Assembly: GCF_003473485.1 (NCBI RefSeq)
Contig: NC_053047.1
Location: 36,690,972 to 36,754,971 of the forward strand
Reading direction: 5' to 3'
From: Medicago truncatula
Taxonomy: Eukaryota; Streptophyta; Magnoliopsida; Fabales; Fabaceae
Length of the DNA stretch: 64,000 bases
The notes beneath the pieces are model-generated. The model made no database searches. It was not told the DNA's origin and worked only from the letters and a program-made list of their open reading frames with translations. Of the stretch, positions 44,186 through 54,735 are shown in pieces (positions within the stretch are counted from its first letter, which is position 1; the number at the start of each line of letters is the position of its first letter). The position numbers and the translations under genes were made by a program.

Positions 44186-46429
44186 TTATTGCTTTGATGT
44201 TTAGCCTGGGTATGCCTACTTCTTTCCCACGATGGGAAAATGGGATTTTAAAGCACACGTGTCTGCTGCTACCGGTTGAGGCCAAACAAAAAAAATCATA
44301 AATTTGCATTTTTTAATGTTAAACAGTATCTTTACTAGTGTACCTCCCATTCTCCAACAACAACACAAACTACACCGCACCTTTACTTTTGTACATCTTT
44401 TTTTTACAATACATAAAGAAACATAACATAACAAAACTCAGGGAAGAAGCTTTTTGATCCGAAGTAAACTCTTCAACTATAGTTTCAAGGAAAGCTTCAG
44501 ATGCGGAACCCATATGAGAAGCTTTTCGATTTTGGTTAAAGATTGCTATAGCATCAACCGAAACGTATCAGATCTGCCATGTATTTCGTCTGGAAAACCA
44601 CAACCACAAACAAATGTTCGTATCTGGAAAACTCCTCTTTAAAAAGATATGAATGCCATTTTTTTCCTGAATTATTTTAGTTCAATTTTTCCAGAATTAT
44701 TTTAGTTCAATTTGCACAACTTACTTTCAATCTTTAACTTCTGTTCATAGTTTCTAATTGTGTAAATCATAAAATGGAATTTAATTCTAAACCAACAACC
44801 AAAAAAGATAAAGTAGAAGAGATGGAAGAATTATTTTGTTTTCAACTAACAACCGTAGAAAAATATGAAGAAGAATGCATAGATCTTAAAACTTGGAGTA
44901 GAAAAATATGAAACTCTTGATATTGACATGAATTGCAGATTTGAACGTGATGTTTTGATTGAGAATATTGGAGAATTAAAGCCAAAAGGCCAAGATTTAT
45001 TACAAACAAAAATAAATAAATCAAACAAATAAGAAATTGTTATTTAATTATGTGGGTGGGGTCCACAGCTTGGGTGCACAATACCAAACAACAATTTACA
45101 ACCATTACCGGGTCATAAATCTTAACCATCCAAATAAAAAACTATTAAATCAATGGTAAAAAATGGAACTTTGTCATGGTGGAAAAGTCTTCCTCCTACC
45201 CACCCTAAATGCCACCTTTAATAAATTTGCTAAATATCTATATATCTTTAGAGAGGCAAACACTTTCTTAAAGTTATTTTGGCTAACCAGTACCATGAAG
45301 ATGAAATTAATTTAAATTACTTCAAAATAATTAGAAGTAAATAGATGATATGATATAAATAATTGGATGTTGGCCTACCATATACAACAAATTTTAGAGT
45401 GCTAGATGTTAAAAAAAATATACAAATTATTAAATCTGTCTTGTAAGACCAAGTCGGTTTAAGGAGATCTTGTCTTTAAAAAGTGAAGATTTTCTAACTT
45501 GTCCGTATTTAGAGCAAGCTAGGAAATATATTGAGTAGTCAAAATAATCCACTAAATAACTTAATATATCTACATAAAAAAATAATAACTAAAAATATAA
45601 TATCCAGTGATTTATTATGAGCAATGCACATTGTTTTCTACACGACACGTCTCACTTTAAGACTTTGGGTAAAGTACCAAGTAAAAAAAACATTTATAAT
45701 GGAGATTCTCATCTTTAAGGTCTTAAATGAATCTCACATTAACACATCGTTTTTAACAATTTTTTAATAATAATACTTAATAGGTACTCAATCACTCCAA
45801 CGGAGATCCTCTAACAAAAGGTCTAATTGGATCCCACAAATATTATTTATTTAATACATTATTTATATTAATACATTTTTTTAAGAGAAATGATATTTGT
45901 ACAACCACTTTCTGACAACTTTTTGACAACTTTCTCTCTCATACTCACATTATACTCTTATTCTCTCACTTTCTTTTTCCCTCTCCATTGTTTTTGACCA
46001 ATGAAAAGAGAGAAAAAAGAAGTTGTCACATAAATTGTCTCATTTGCTTGTTCAAATAACACTACTCTTTTTTTAATTATTATTTTAATAAAAAGGTGAT
46101 ATGGGCCCATTTAAGAATGATGTCTTAATTTAGACCTTGCATCTTTTAAGACCCTCAAATTTTTTTCCCACAATGGGGGTACCTATTAGGTACCACGTCT
46201 TAAATGTTTAAGACTCTCCCATTGTGGATGCTCTAATAACATTTGGGTCATGTTAAGGACACAAGTTAAGGAGTTTAAAATGAAAATTAAAATAAATTTT
46301 ATATTGAAAGTATAACTTTTCCAACTTTTAAGACATTGAATGCATAGGTTCCAAGAAAAACCTTCTACATTTGTCTTCTTAACTTATACCCCAATGACAC
46401 AAATTAACATTTTCCATAACATTTTAATT
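44186..46429. other. Intergenic with MITE remnants, no gene
   Basis: No supported coding region. It contains the palindromic MITE at 45888-46046 and, near 45690-46235, worn sequence ending 'cattgtggatgctctaa' that resembles the end of another MITE family. Confidence 0.4.
45888..46046. mobile_element. MITE related to 38936-39110
   Basis: Begins AAATGATATTTGTACAACCA followed by 'tgacaactttttgacaac' and an internal inverted copy 'gaagttgtcacataaattgt'. The right end is worn. Confidence 0.55.
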
Positions 46430-46434
46430 ATTTC

Positions 46435-47704
46435 TGAAGGTGAAAAACACAAGAAGGGGGGGGTTGAATTGTGTTTTCTTTTTCTCTTAAAAATTACTTC
46501 TTCTGATAAAACTTCAGAAGCAGTTTGATTGCTTCTGATGAAATGATCAGAGTCAGATTGCAGCGGAAAAGAACAGAGCAGAGAAAAGAAAGACAAAGAC
46601 ACAGGCAGTTATCCTGGTTCCTTCCACAACACGGAAGTAGTCCAGTCCCCCTTGCACTTCCAAGGAGATTTCACTATAATCACAAGATTACAACTGCTCA
46701 ATACTTTCTAAGTATGAGACTTCACAAAACTATGCTCAAGCACACACGCAAGAGTCTTCCAATGCTCAAGCACTAAGCAAGAGACTTCTAATGCTCAAGC
46801 ACGCAGGCGAGAGACTTCTAATCAAACAAAAATACAGAGAATTGAGTTTGAATTGAACACTTGATATACAATCAGTGGTGTTCACAATACAATACAGAAA
46901 AGACTCTAGACTTTGAATTTCTAAGATGTATCAAATCAGTGCAGAAATTCAGTGTGCTTTGTAGAATCAAATTGACAGAGTTTTGGCGCTTTTAAACTTA
47001 TGTATCTCTATCTTTTATCTTCAAGTCTTCACTCCTTTATATAGAGGCGTGAAAGAGACGTTGAGATAATCAGCACGTCTAAAGAGTCGTTTGAAATCCT
47101 TTAATTATCCACCAGTGATCCTTTGCCTGATTTGGGTGTAGTCCTTTGAAGAATAAACTTCAAATTCATTCCCATCTTGAGTGTACAATTCTGCAGGCAT
47201 GGCTGTTGTTTTGTCTTGTAGCGTAGACAGAAAACAGAGTAGTGGAGGTAGTGGTTGTACACTTGTACTTTGTCAACTCTATTAACGAGAGACAAGAGCT
47301 CAGTGCTATCCATATATCCGTTGATACCTCCCTTTCAATTCTTCGTTCTTCTTTGATAAGACTGAATTGAGAATCAGCTACTTTGAATCTTCAGTTTGAT
47401 TAAAGAATCAAATGTAGCTTCTGGTGAAGATATTGCTTCTGATGAAAACTTTTGTTTCTGATGACTTTCTGCTTCTGATGACGTCATCTCTTCAGGAGCA
47501 GTTTAGCTTCAGGAGCAGTTTTCTTCAGATGCTCAGAATTTCTTTTTCTTTCCATTGTTCTTCCAAGACCTATTGAAATAACTTGAGTAGCCTTTAGTCC
47601 TGTACACTTGAACAATTATTAGTAATAACCAATTGACAATTTTTAATACCTTGTTATCATCAAAACTTAATAAGGTTCATTGTGAAACACATTTTGTTCC
47701 AACA
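46435..47704 (-). mobile_element. Solo LTR, Ty1/copia (SIRE/Maximus-like)
   Basis: A 1270-bp fossil. On the minus strand it starts TGTTGGAACAAAATGTG with 'ttttgatgataacaaggt' soon after, as in legume SIRE-type LTRs, and ends in CA. The 5-bp target duplication is ATTTC (46430-46434 and 47705-47709). No internal region remains. It lies between KTI 4 and KTI 5, ending about 200 bases upstream of the KTI 5 TATA box. Confidence 0.88.
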
Positions 47705-47883
47705 ATTTCTTCACTAAAAAAAATATATTATTATTTCTTTAAATTGAAGACATTGAAATAGAGTAATATAGGTTTTGAAGGCAGTTCTTGAATACAATTT
47801 CAAATACTCCAATGAATTAATAATATTGGCCAGTTGTATTGCTTAAATCACTGGCCACAAATCTAGCTTGAATATTTTATAAT

Positions 47884-47918
47884 CCATAGATATGAATTGT
47901 AGCAGCAATTATAAATTG
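47884..47918 (+). promoter_or_regulatory. Promoter elements of KTI 5
   Basis: CCATAGATA at 47884-47892 and TATAAATTG at 47910-47918, 87 bases before the ATG. Upstream 'ttggccagttgtattgctt' matches the KTI 4 promoter, but its W-box position reads CTGGCC. Confidence 0.65.
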
Positions 47919-47996
47919 ATGTTCTACATCTCCCATCATATCCTCATTCATTACCAAAACAAACAAAATTAACAAATAAAGCATAAGCACACAACA

Positions 47997-48635
47997 ATGA
48001 AGGGTACAATGCTAGCATTTCTCCTTCTCTTTGCATTGTCCTCGCAACCATTACTTGGATCAGCTGAAGCTTCACCCGATCAAGTCATTGACACATCGGG
48101 CAAGAAGCTTCGAGCTGATACAAATTACTACATCATTCCGGCTAAACCATTTACAACATGTGGCTTTGTTAGTTGTTTCAATAGTGGAGGCATTGCTCTT
48201 GAAACCGTCGGCGAATCTTGCCCTCTTGATGTAGTAGTTGTGAAACATAATCAAGGTTTACCGTTGAGGTTCACACCCGTTAACAACAAGAAAGGCGTTG
48301 TTCGTGTCTCCACTGATCTCAACATAAAGTTCTCTAATGATGCTTATGATTCTAGATGCCCTAACCATTCCTTAGTGTGGAAGATTGATCCTTTTTCTAA
48401 AGAAGAAACATTTGTGACCACTAATGGTGTATTGGGTAACCCAGGTTCTAATACAATCCACAATTGGTTCCAAATTGAGAAGTATGAGGATGCTTATAAG
48501 TTGGTCTATTGTCCCAATGTGTGCCCTTCTTGCAAACATGTATGCAAAGATATTGGAATTTATGTGTATAAGTATAGGGAAATGCGTTTGGCTCTCACCA
48601 ATGTTCCCTTTAAAGTAAAGTTCCAAAAGGCTTGA
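47997..48635 (+). CDS. Kunitz-type protease inhibitor (KTI 5)
   Basis: A 212-residue intronless Kunitz inhibitor. Signal peptide MKGTMLAFLLLFALSSQPLL, signature VIDTSGKKLRADTNYYIIPA, first-loop cysteines (TCGFVSC), CPLDVVVV, GVVRVSTDLNIKF, RCPNHSLVWKIDPF, WFQIEKYEDAYKLVYCP and a complete NVCPSCKHVC cluster. Eight cysteines remain in the mature part, the full set for this subgroup. It ends LALTNVPFKVKFQKA. It is a sister of KTI 4. Predicted to be secreted, with protease inhibition as the family role. Poly(A) signals follow near 48720-48745. Confidence 0.95.
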   Translation: MKGTMLAFLLLFALSSQPLLGSAEASPDQVIDTSGKKLRADTNYYIIPAKPFTTCGFVSCFNSGGIALETVGESCPLDVVVVKHNQGLPLRFTPVNNKKGVVRVSTDLNIKFSNDAYDSRCPNHSLVWKIDPFSKEETFVTTNGVLGNPGSNTIHNWFQIEKYEDAYKLVYCPNVCPSCKHVCKDIGIYVYKYREMRLALTNVPFKVKFQKA

Positions 48636-50350
48636 TCGAAGTTAAGCTTTTTCAATGGCAACAAAGTACAAGTGTGTTTATAACTTATAAGGATTATTAA
48701 GTTTTATTTTCCTTGTTAAGAATAAAAATATATGAATGAATAAAAAAAATTCTAATCTATACTTTTCTCATTGTATATATATATAGAGAGAGAGCATGTC
48801 CTTTGTTTAAGAATACATTGTATTTGCTAATTAGTACCTCGATCGGCTTCATATTTTAAGACGATTGGTGGAAAAAAAATAAAAAAAAATAAACATGGGA
48901 TTGTGTTCAAGAATTGACTAATATGTGAGATCAATTCCACCATCCACTAACGGTGGATTCAATTGAAATCAGAGCAAAATTTTGTATGCACGGACCCTAA
49001 ACATAAATTGTTAAACATACGAGGAATCGAACTGAAACTATAATAGGAGAATACTATGAGATATCAAAGTCTACACCACAAGATAACCCTTGAGAGTTAA
49101 AATTATTGTTACTTATTTTCTGTTATATTTTATATATTGTTTTATAGCTAGCATAAATAAAATTTTATTATTTATTTTCTTTCACAACTTTAATATTGTT
49201 AATTTTTTTATAAAAATTGTTGTAATTAATATTAACAGGATTCCTTTGAGAGAATTAATATTTAGAGGGTCAAACGGATAATATTTATTTTTATAAATTT
49301 GTGATATCAATTATACTTCTTTGTGTATTCAATAAAATCTCATACGATAGGAGTACTTCACGTTCGTTCATGCTTTAAAAAGTCAACAAAACATATATCA
49401 CAACCATGTATATCCTCTTGGAACTCAATGCCAATCTCAATATAATGAATTAGGGGAAGGCAAGCTCCTTAAAATTATTAAATAATCCTAACGTCAAAAA
49501 CAAAAACAAAAAATATTCTAGATGGTGATGATATATATAGAAACACTCGATTATACATTGTCCACACCAACTAAGCCACCATCAAAGAAAAAGACACACT
49601 TGATTATGAATATTATTATTTATTTTCTGCATATTATTTTCAACTGAGTCGTACTTACAAGACAAAATGTATTCTTAATAAAGTCAAATATTTAAATTAT
49701 ATTTTCAAGAAAAAATTGCAATATATTAGCTACTTCATCAATAATCTTAGGAAAGACACTTATGTATTTTACTCTAGCAATACACTTAATAATATATGAA
49801 ATGAAATTCACATAAATTTGATTCACAGTAGCTCAAGGATTGCGAATCTATGATCTCAATCTACTAGAATACACAATAAACAAGAGATTTCGAATTTTCA
49901 AATGAACTGTACTATGAAGAACCAGCTCAAGGATTTAGACTACTTTATAATTCTAAAGATTAGAATTCTAAAGATTTAGACTACTAAATTATAACTAAAT
50001 GTCCACCAACAAAAAAATATTATTTGTTTTTCATTCTTATGAAGAAAAAAAGTCATACAAGCTAGCAAATGCCTCACCCTCCAAGCAAGTCCTGATTCCT
50101 GAATGCAATAGAATATGTGGAAGCTGCTTCAAATTTGGCATCATTCAATTTCAAAGATCAATTTGTTTATTTCATTTCACCAAGCTTGCTGAATTGCCAA
50201 ACTATAATTTCCAATACAATCAATTAATGCTGACATATCTAATTAGACGTGGGGAATTGGATGTAGTATAATTTAACATGGAAACTTTATGAGTTGGCCA
50301 AAATCATTGACTTTGATTTTTCTTTTTTTAATATATAAAATCATTTGAAT
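48636..50350. other. KTI 5 to KTI 6 intergenic, no gene
   Basis: AT-rich, with a TA/GA microsatellite at about 48774-48793. A plus frame at 49999-50271 of 90 codons has no recognised domain. Small direct repeats 'ctaaagatt' occur near 49955-49980. Confidence 0.4.
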
Positions 50351-50385
50351 CCATAGTTTTAGATCACATCATTATCTATAAATTG
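50351..50385 (+). promoter_or_regulatory. Promoter elements of KTI 6
   Basis: CCATAG at 50351-50356 and TATAAATTG at 50377-50385, 77 bases before the ATG. TTGGCCA and TTGACT occur near 50295-50310. Confidence 0.65.
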
Positions 50386-50453
50386 AGTCCTATAACACCT
50401 CTAAACTCCCATCAATACAAATTTACAAAGAAGCAAAAGTAAAAAAGTTAACC

Positions 50454-51095
50454 ATGAAATCAATATGCATATTACTTGCAGTTCTCTTTGCCTTGTCCAC
50501 CCAGCCCTTGCTCGGAGAAGCTGACGCTTCACCTGAACAAGTGGTTGACACAGAAGGCAAAAAGGTTCGGGCTGGAGTAGACTACTACATCCGACCAGTC
50601 CCAACAACCCCATGTGACGGTCGTGGGCCTTGTGTTGTTGGTAGTGGTTTTGTTCTCATAGCAAGATCACCAAACGAGACATGTCCACTAAATGTTGTAG
50701 TGGTTGAGGGTTTTCGTGGTCAGGGAGTAACGTTTACACCTGTTAACCCTAAGAAAGGTGTTATTAGGGTTTCAACCGATCTTAATATCAAGACATCCCT
50801 CAATACATCATGTGAAGAGTCCACCATATGGACGCTTGATGATTTTGATTCCTCAACTGGACAATGGTTTGTCACTACCGGTGGGGTTCTTGGAAATCCC
50901 GGCAAGGACACCGTTGACAATTGGTTCAAGATTGAAAAGTATGAAGATGATTATAAGTTTGTGTTTTGCCCTACGGTATGTAATTTTTGCAAGGTCATGT
51001 GCAGGAATGTTGGGATCTTTAGGGATAGTAATGGGAACCAGCGTGTGGCTCTCACTGATGTGCCATACAAAGTTAGGTTTCAGCCATCTGCTTGA
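50454..51095 (+). CDS. Kunitz-type protease inhibitor (KTI 6)
   Basis: A 213-residue intronless Kunitz inhibitor, last of the plus-strand series. Signal peptide MKSICILLAVLFALSTQPLL, signature VVDTEGKKVRAGVDYYIRPV, first-loop cysteines (TPCDGRGPC), CPLNVVVV, GVIRVSTDLNIKT, WFKIEKYEDDYKFVFCP, a variant cluster TVCNFCKVMC and LTDVPYKVRFQPSA. It is more diverged from KTI 4 and KTI 5 than they are from each other. Target protease unknown. Confidence 0.95.
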   Translation: MKSICILLAVLFALSTQPLLGEADASPEQVVDTEGKKVRAGVDYYIRPVPTTPCDGRGPCVVGSGFVLIARSPNETCPLNVVVVEGFRGQGVTFTPVNPKKGVIRVSTDLNIKTSLNTSCEESTIWTLDDFDSSTGQWFVTTGGVLGNPGKDTVDNWFKIEKYEDDYKFVFCPTVCNFCKVMCRNVGIFRDSNGNQRVALTDVPYKVRFQPSA

Positions 51096-51438
51096 AATAT
51101 TTTCAATACATGGAACAAATTGTGTGATATGTATATGTTTTGTTTAGAGTTGGGTTTGTTTAGACAAATATGTTTGTCACATATATTTTTATATGAATAA
51201 ACTGCATATTCTTATCTTACAATCTGATCTAATTTGTGTTGTAATATTTCACTATATATACTACACACATTTTAAAGTGATACTTATGTATTTTGTTCAT
51301 ATTATTGTTACATAATGAAATGCTTGCAACTTTTCTAGACTCCAATTGTGGTTGTGGAAGACAACAAATAATCTCCAAAGTAATGATAAAAGAAAAGTGT
51401 GGCAGGAAGAAGACCAAACATATGATATAAAAAAAACT

Positions 51439-51602
51439 ACTTCTTTTCCCACCCTATGAGTTTCTCGCACGTCCTATACAGTTCGGATTATAAAATCCGA
51501 ACAGCATAAACACCCAATAAAAACCTTCAAAAACACGTTGAAACATTTCGGATTTTAAAATCTGAATAGGGCGTGCGAGAAATTATAGGGTGGAAAAAGT
51601 AA
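51439..51602. mobile_element. Palindromic MITE, unclassified
   Basis: About 60-base inverted ends: CTTTTCCCACCCTATGAG with TTTCTCGCACG, and the complementary GCGTGCGAGAAATTATAGGG near 51570-51590. The inner part repeats 'cggattttaaaatc'. No coding capacity. Confidence 0.7.
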
Positions 51603-51905
51603 TGGCCTGTAAAAAATATTAGCATAGCTTTTTTTCTCTCTTTTTCTGTCAAAATAAAAAGCTCTAGTTACTAAGTTTACCCACCTAAAGTATCAAATAT
51701 ACTTGTGAAGACTTCATTGTTGAGTATTATATAACTATACTTGCTAATGTTCGTTGAGCCTTACGGTATTCACTCATCCTAATTAAACCCTCGACTCAAC
51801 TTATCTAAACTTTTACCTGTAAAACAAACTATTTTCCTCCCAAAAAAAACAACTTTTACCATTCACTCCAGCCTCTTTATTTTTGTTCTGTTTATACCCA
51901 AATTA

Positions 51906-52190
51906 ATGATGTCTGGTTCGGTAGTACCTTTTGTTTCTCATATGACTCTCGTTACACCAAAACCCAGTCTCTTCAGCCTAATCAGACCTAGTCACTCACT
52001 TTTGTTCATCTTTCCCTTTATATCAACTAACCCATATAGACATGGTGTTAACAATAACACCAACAACCCTTTTTGCACAAACGATTCATCAATCTCCTCA
52101 TCACCTTTTACCTTCAATTCACACTTTCGGTTTCATCACATCCTCTCTAAACTTTTGTCACCTCTGCTAGTCTCTCTTGCTTTGGTGAGA
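51906..52190 (+). pseudogene. UGT708-like glycosyltransferase exon 1 fragment
   Basis: The DNA follows the first exon of the UGT at 61173 in order: 'gactctcgttacaccaaaac' matches 'actctcatcacaccaaaac', and 'tcagacctagtcactcactt', 'gttaacaataacacc' and 'cgccttttaccttcaattc'-like blocks follow. The frame reads LVTPKPSLFSL like LITPKPTISL of the intact gene, but the rest is scrambled by small deletions and ends near 52190. No PSPG box or second exon was seen nearby. It is a short, dead duplicate. Confidence 0.7.
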
Positions 52191-54330
52191 GATCATGAAT
52201 ATAAAGCTTCACACGAGCTCAAACGAGCACATAGCAATCACTAACAGCCTCTCAATATCACATTCAGTGAACAAAGTTAGATTATACACAAATTTAGGTT
52301 CTGTATTTAACGCAATCGTCTATCAGGTCAAGATCAATAACTAATCTTCTAACCTTGTATTTTAGGCCTAATTTACGAAAACCTGAATGCAGATTCTCCA
52401 GTCTTGATCTAACTTTTCAGATTGTGAGATTGAGTTAAATGTGTGATTCCTAATAGCACATAATCCGAATTTGATTATGCACAGTGCCACATTTTATGGG
52501 TGCATGCTCCATAGACTTAACCATCTAGTATATGGATAAGTTGATACAAGAAAAACAATATCAACAATCTTAATATTTTCTCATTAGGTTGAAATGACTG
52601 TTCAAGGTAAATGTTGGTGTAATATTTTATAACATAAACAACATAATTATCCATAAAACACTGACAGTACAAACACCGATCACGACAATGACATGTGAAC
52701 ATCAGTAATAATTTGAGATAATGAATTGAATGTAATAACATGTGCAAGTGTAGTATCGGTGTTTGGCGAAACATGTCGGACACTGAACACGTCTTCAGTC
52801 AAAAGTGTTAGTGCTACAGAGGTAATCATCCATTACAATATAAAACTTATATCGGTTTGTTTTTCATTATTTTCCTAATCCTCTAATCATGAAGAAAAAA
52901 TTAAAGATACATTAGACAGACAGTCAGGGACCATTAAATTATGATATACATATTAGGACCATATGTGCATTTACTACTATCTTAGCTAAAGCAATTAAAA
53001 GTTCACAAGACTCATTTCCCTACAAGACAAATTCTGAAGAGAAGGCCCCAACAGTTAATGACAGTAAGGTAAATGCTGATGTATGTCTATGGAAAATGCT
53101 AACAAATGCTCCGAGGACACATGCTAAGAAGACAAATATAGTAAAACTATCTTGGAACTTGTGTAGTCAACCTCTTAACAGTGTAAGAAAATATTTTTTT
53201 TCAATGCAAAATTTACTTTATTTTTGTTTTCTTAACAAGTGCCTCGGAGATATTAGTTAACATGACCATATTTTTATAACATAAACAATGCAAACATGTA
53301 ATTATCCATTTAATATAAAACTTATACATTAGTTTCTTTTCTTTATTTTCCTAATCCTTGAATCATTGGACCCCTACAGTGAAGTGAAAATTAAAAAAAC
53401 AGGAAGTCAGGGATCATTAAATTATGATCTATCACATTTTGTCCATATGTATATTAGTACTAGCACTATCTTAGTTATAGCAATTAAAAAGTTTACCAAA
53501 CCCATTTCCCTACAAAAGTAATCATGAACAGAAGGCCCCACCAAATTAAACGTGATGTATTGGTTAAAAAACCGTTCACTGGCCGGGTGGGCGGCAACAG
53601 ATGGTACGTGGCTTCCACCACCAAAGTTTGATGGCAATGTTAAAACTTAAAACTAGGGCCCATGAACAAGAAGCAGAACAAATTTAATGCCCTTCAATTT
53701 TCTCAAACTATAATAAATTACTATCATTTTGTAACTTGAATCATATGGTGGGAACAATGCCAATCATAACAAATCTCATTGCATTGCTATCAGAAATGAA
53801 AATAAAAATATAACTATTGATGTTTGTTCAAATAAGTTGTTCCTATGTAAAAGACATTCAATTCTAGTAAGGAAGGTTATACATATATTCAAGAACACAT
53901 GAAATTCTTGAATGGAAGCAAATTGATTTGTACAACTACCATTTGGTAGTCGACCAACATTTTGTTTGAGGGGAAGGAAATTCCTTCCTTTGTTTATATA
54001 TGAGAATCCTCTTTAACTAACATAGTACTAAACATTCCAGGTAAATTCAAGTCTAATCAAATCTCCTTTGTTTAGTAAAATACAAGTCTACTCATATATT
54101 AAACAAAGATAACCAATCGGCTTTAATCTACTAAACATTTTAGGGAAAACACAAATGCTAGATGAAGCAAATATTTGGTTTTGGTTCAATTTAACGATTT
54201 GCACAAATGTAAATCTATTACTCAAAGGAATCTCACAAGACTGAGAACCACAAAAACTTGAAAAAGAAATACCTCAGAACTGTTTGATCGTTAAACCATC
54301 CCCACCCACAGTTCTCTTTTTGAAATTGAA
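52191..54330. other. Intergenic with a diverged direct duplication
   Basis: About 52610-53045 and 53275-53545 are diverged direct copies ('tttcctaatcct', 'caattaaaa', 'catttccctacaa', 'gaaggcccc'). The rest is AT-rich. The minus frame at 53422-53637 lies inside the second copy, is not open in the first, and is not supported as a gene. Confidence 0.5.
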
Positions 54331-54726
54331 TCAGTTCTTAGCCTTGAGAGAGTTATTCTCCTTGATCCTAGCTCGATTATCAAGCTTAACATAGCGTTTA
54401 AGATCTTCATAAGGGAGTGTATCGATCTCCTTCCTACGCAACTCACTTAGTGCAGGACGTTTATCAAGCAGATGCCACAACCAATCAGGGTATTCAGAGT
54501 CAGGCAGGATTTTGGGATCGGTTCCTTCCTTGAGAATGTTGCCACCTACAACGGTACTTGCCTTGACTTCTTTGCTGAGAGAGGATTCTTTTGGTCCATC
54601 AGCAGATGCACCTCCTTTCCCTTTCTTTGCTTTCCCAGTTGCAAAAGTTCGCTGATATGCAACCCCAATTGCCTCATTGGTGCTGCTGAGAATGCTTCTA
54701 ACAGATCTTACATGGTTCATTGCCAT
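54331..54726 (-). CDS. Mitochondrial large-subunit ribosomal protein mL54 (L37 family)
   Basis: A 131-residue protein. The Arg/Ser-rich N-terminus (MAMNHVRSVRSILSSTNEA, then YQRTFATGKAKKGKGG) is a typical mitochondrial presequence with an R-x-F/A-T type cleavage area. The core ILKEGTDPKILPDSEYPDWL, then LLDKRPALSELRRKEID and a basic end (RARIKENNSLKAKN) are typical of the mL54/MRPL37 family, a structural protein of the mitochondrial ribosome. The frame is open to 54744, but the sequence just before ATG 54726 is GTGTTTCAG/AAGAAAGTC, a likely 3' splice site, so the upstream ATG is in an intron. A housekeeping gene unrelated to its neighbours. Confidence 0.9.
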   Translation of the reverse strand: MAMNHVRSVRSILSSTNEAIGVAYQRTFATGKAKKGKGGASADGPKESSLSKEVKASTVVGGNILKEGTDPKILPDSEYPDWLWHLLDKRPALSELRRKEIDTLPYEDLKRYVKLDNRARIKENNSLKAKN

Positions 54727-54735
54727 GACTTTCTT

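Noticed and set aside
49999-50271. 90-codon plus-strand frame before KTI 6
   Set aside because: No signal peptide, domain or splice context; composition like its AT-rich surroundings.
1756-51095. A biosynthetic cluster joining Kunitz, PPR and UGT genes
   Set aside because: The families have no known common pathway, and distances and transposon content suggest chance neighbourhood.
53422-53637. 71-codon minus-strand frame
   Set aside because: It lies in a duplicated non-coding block and is not open in the other copy.
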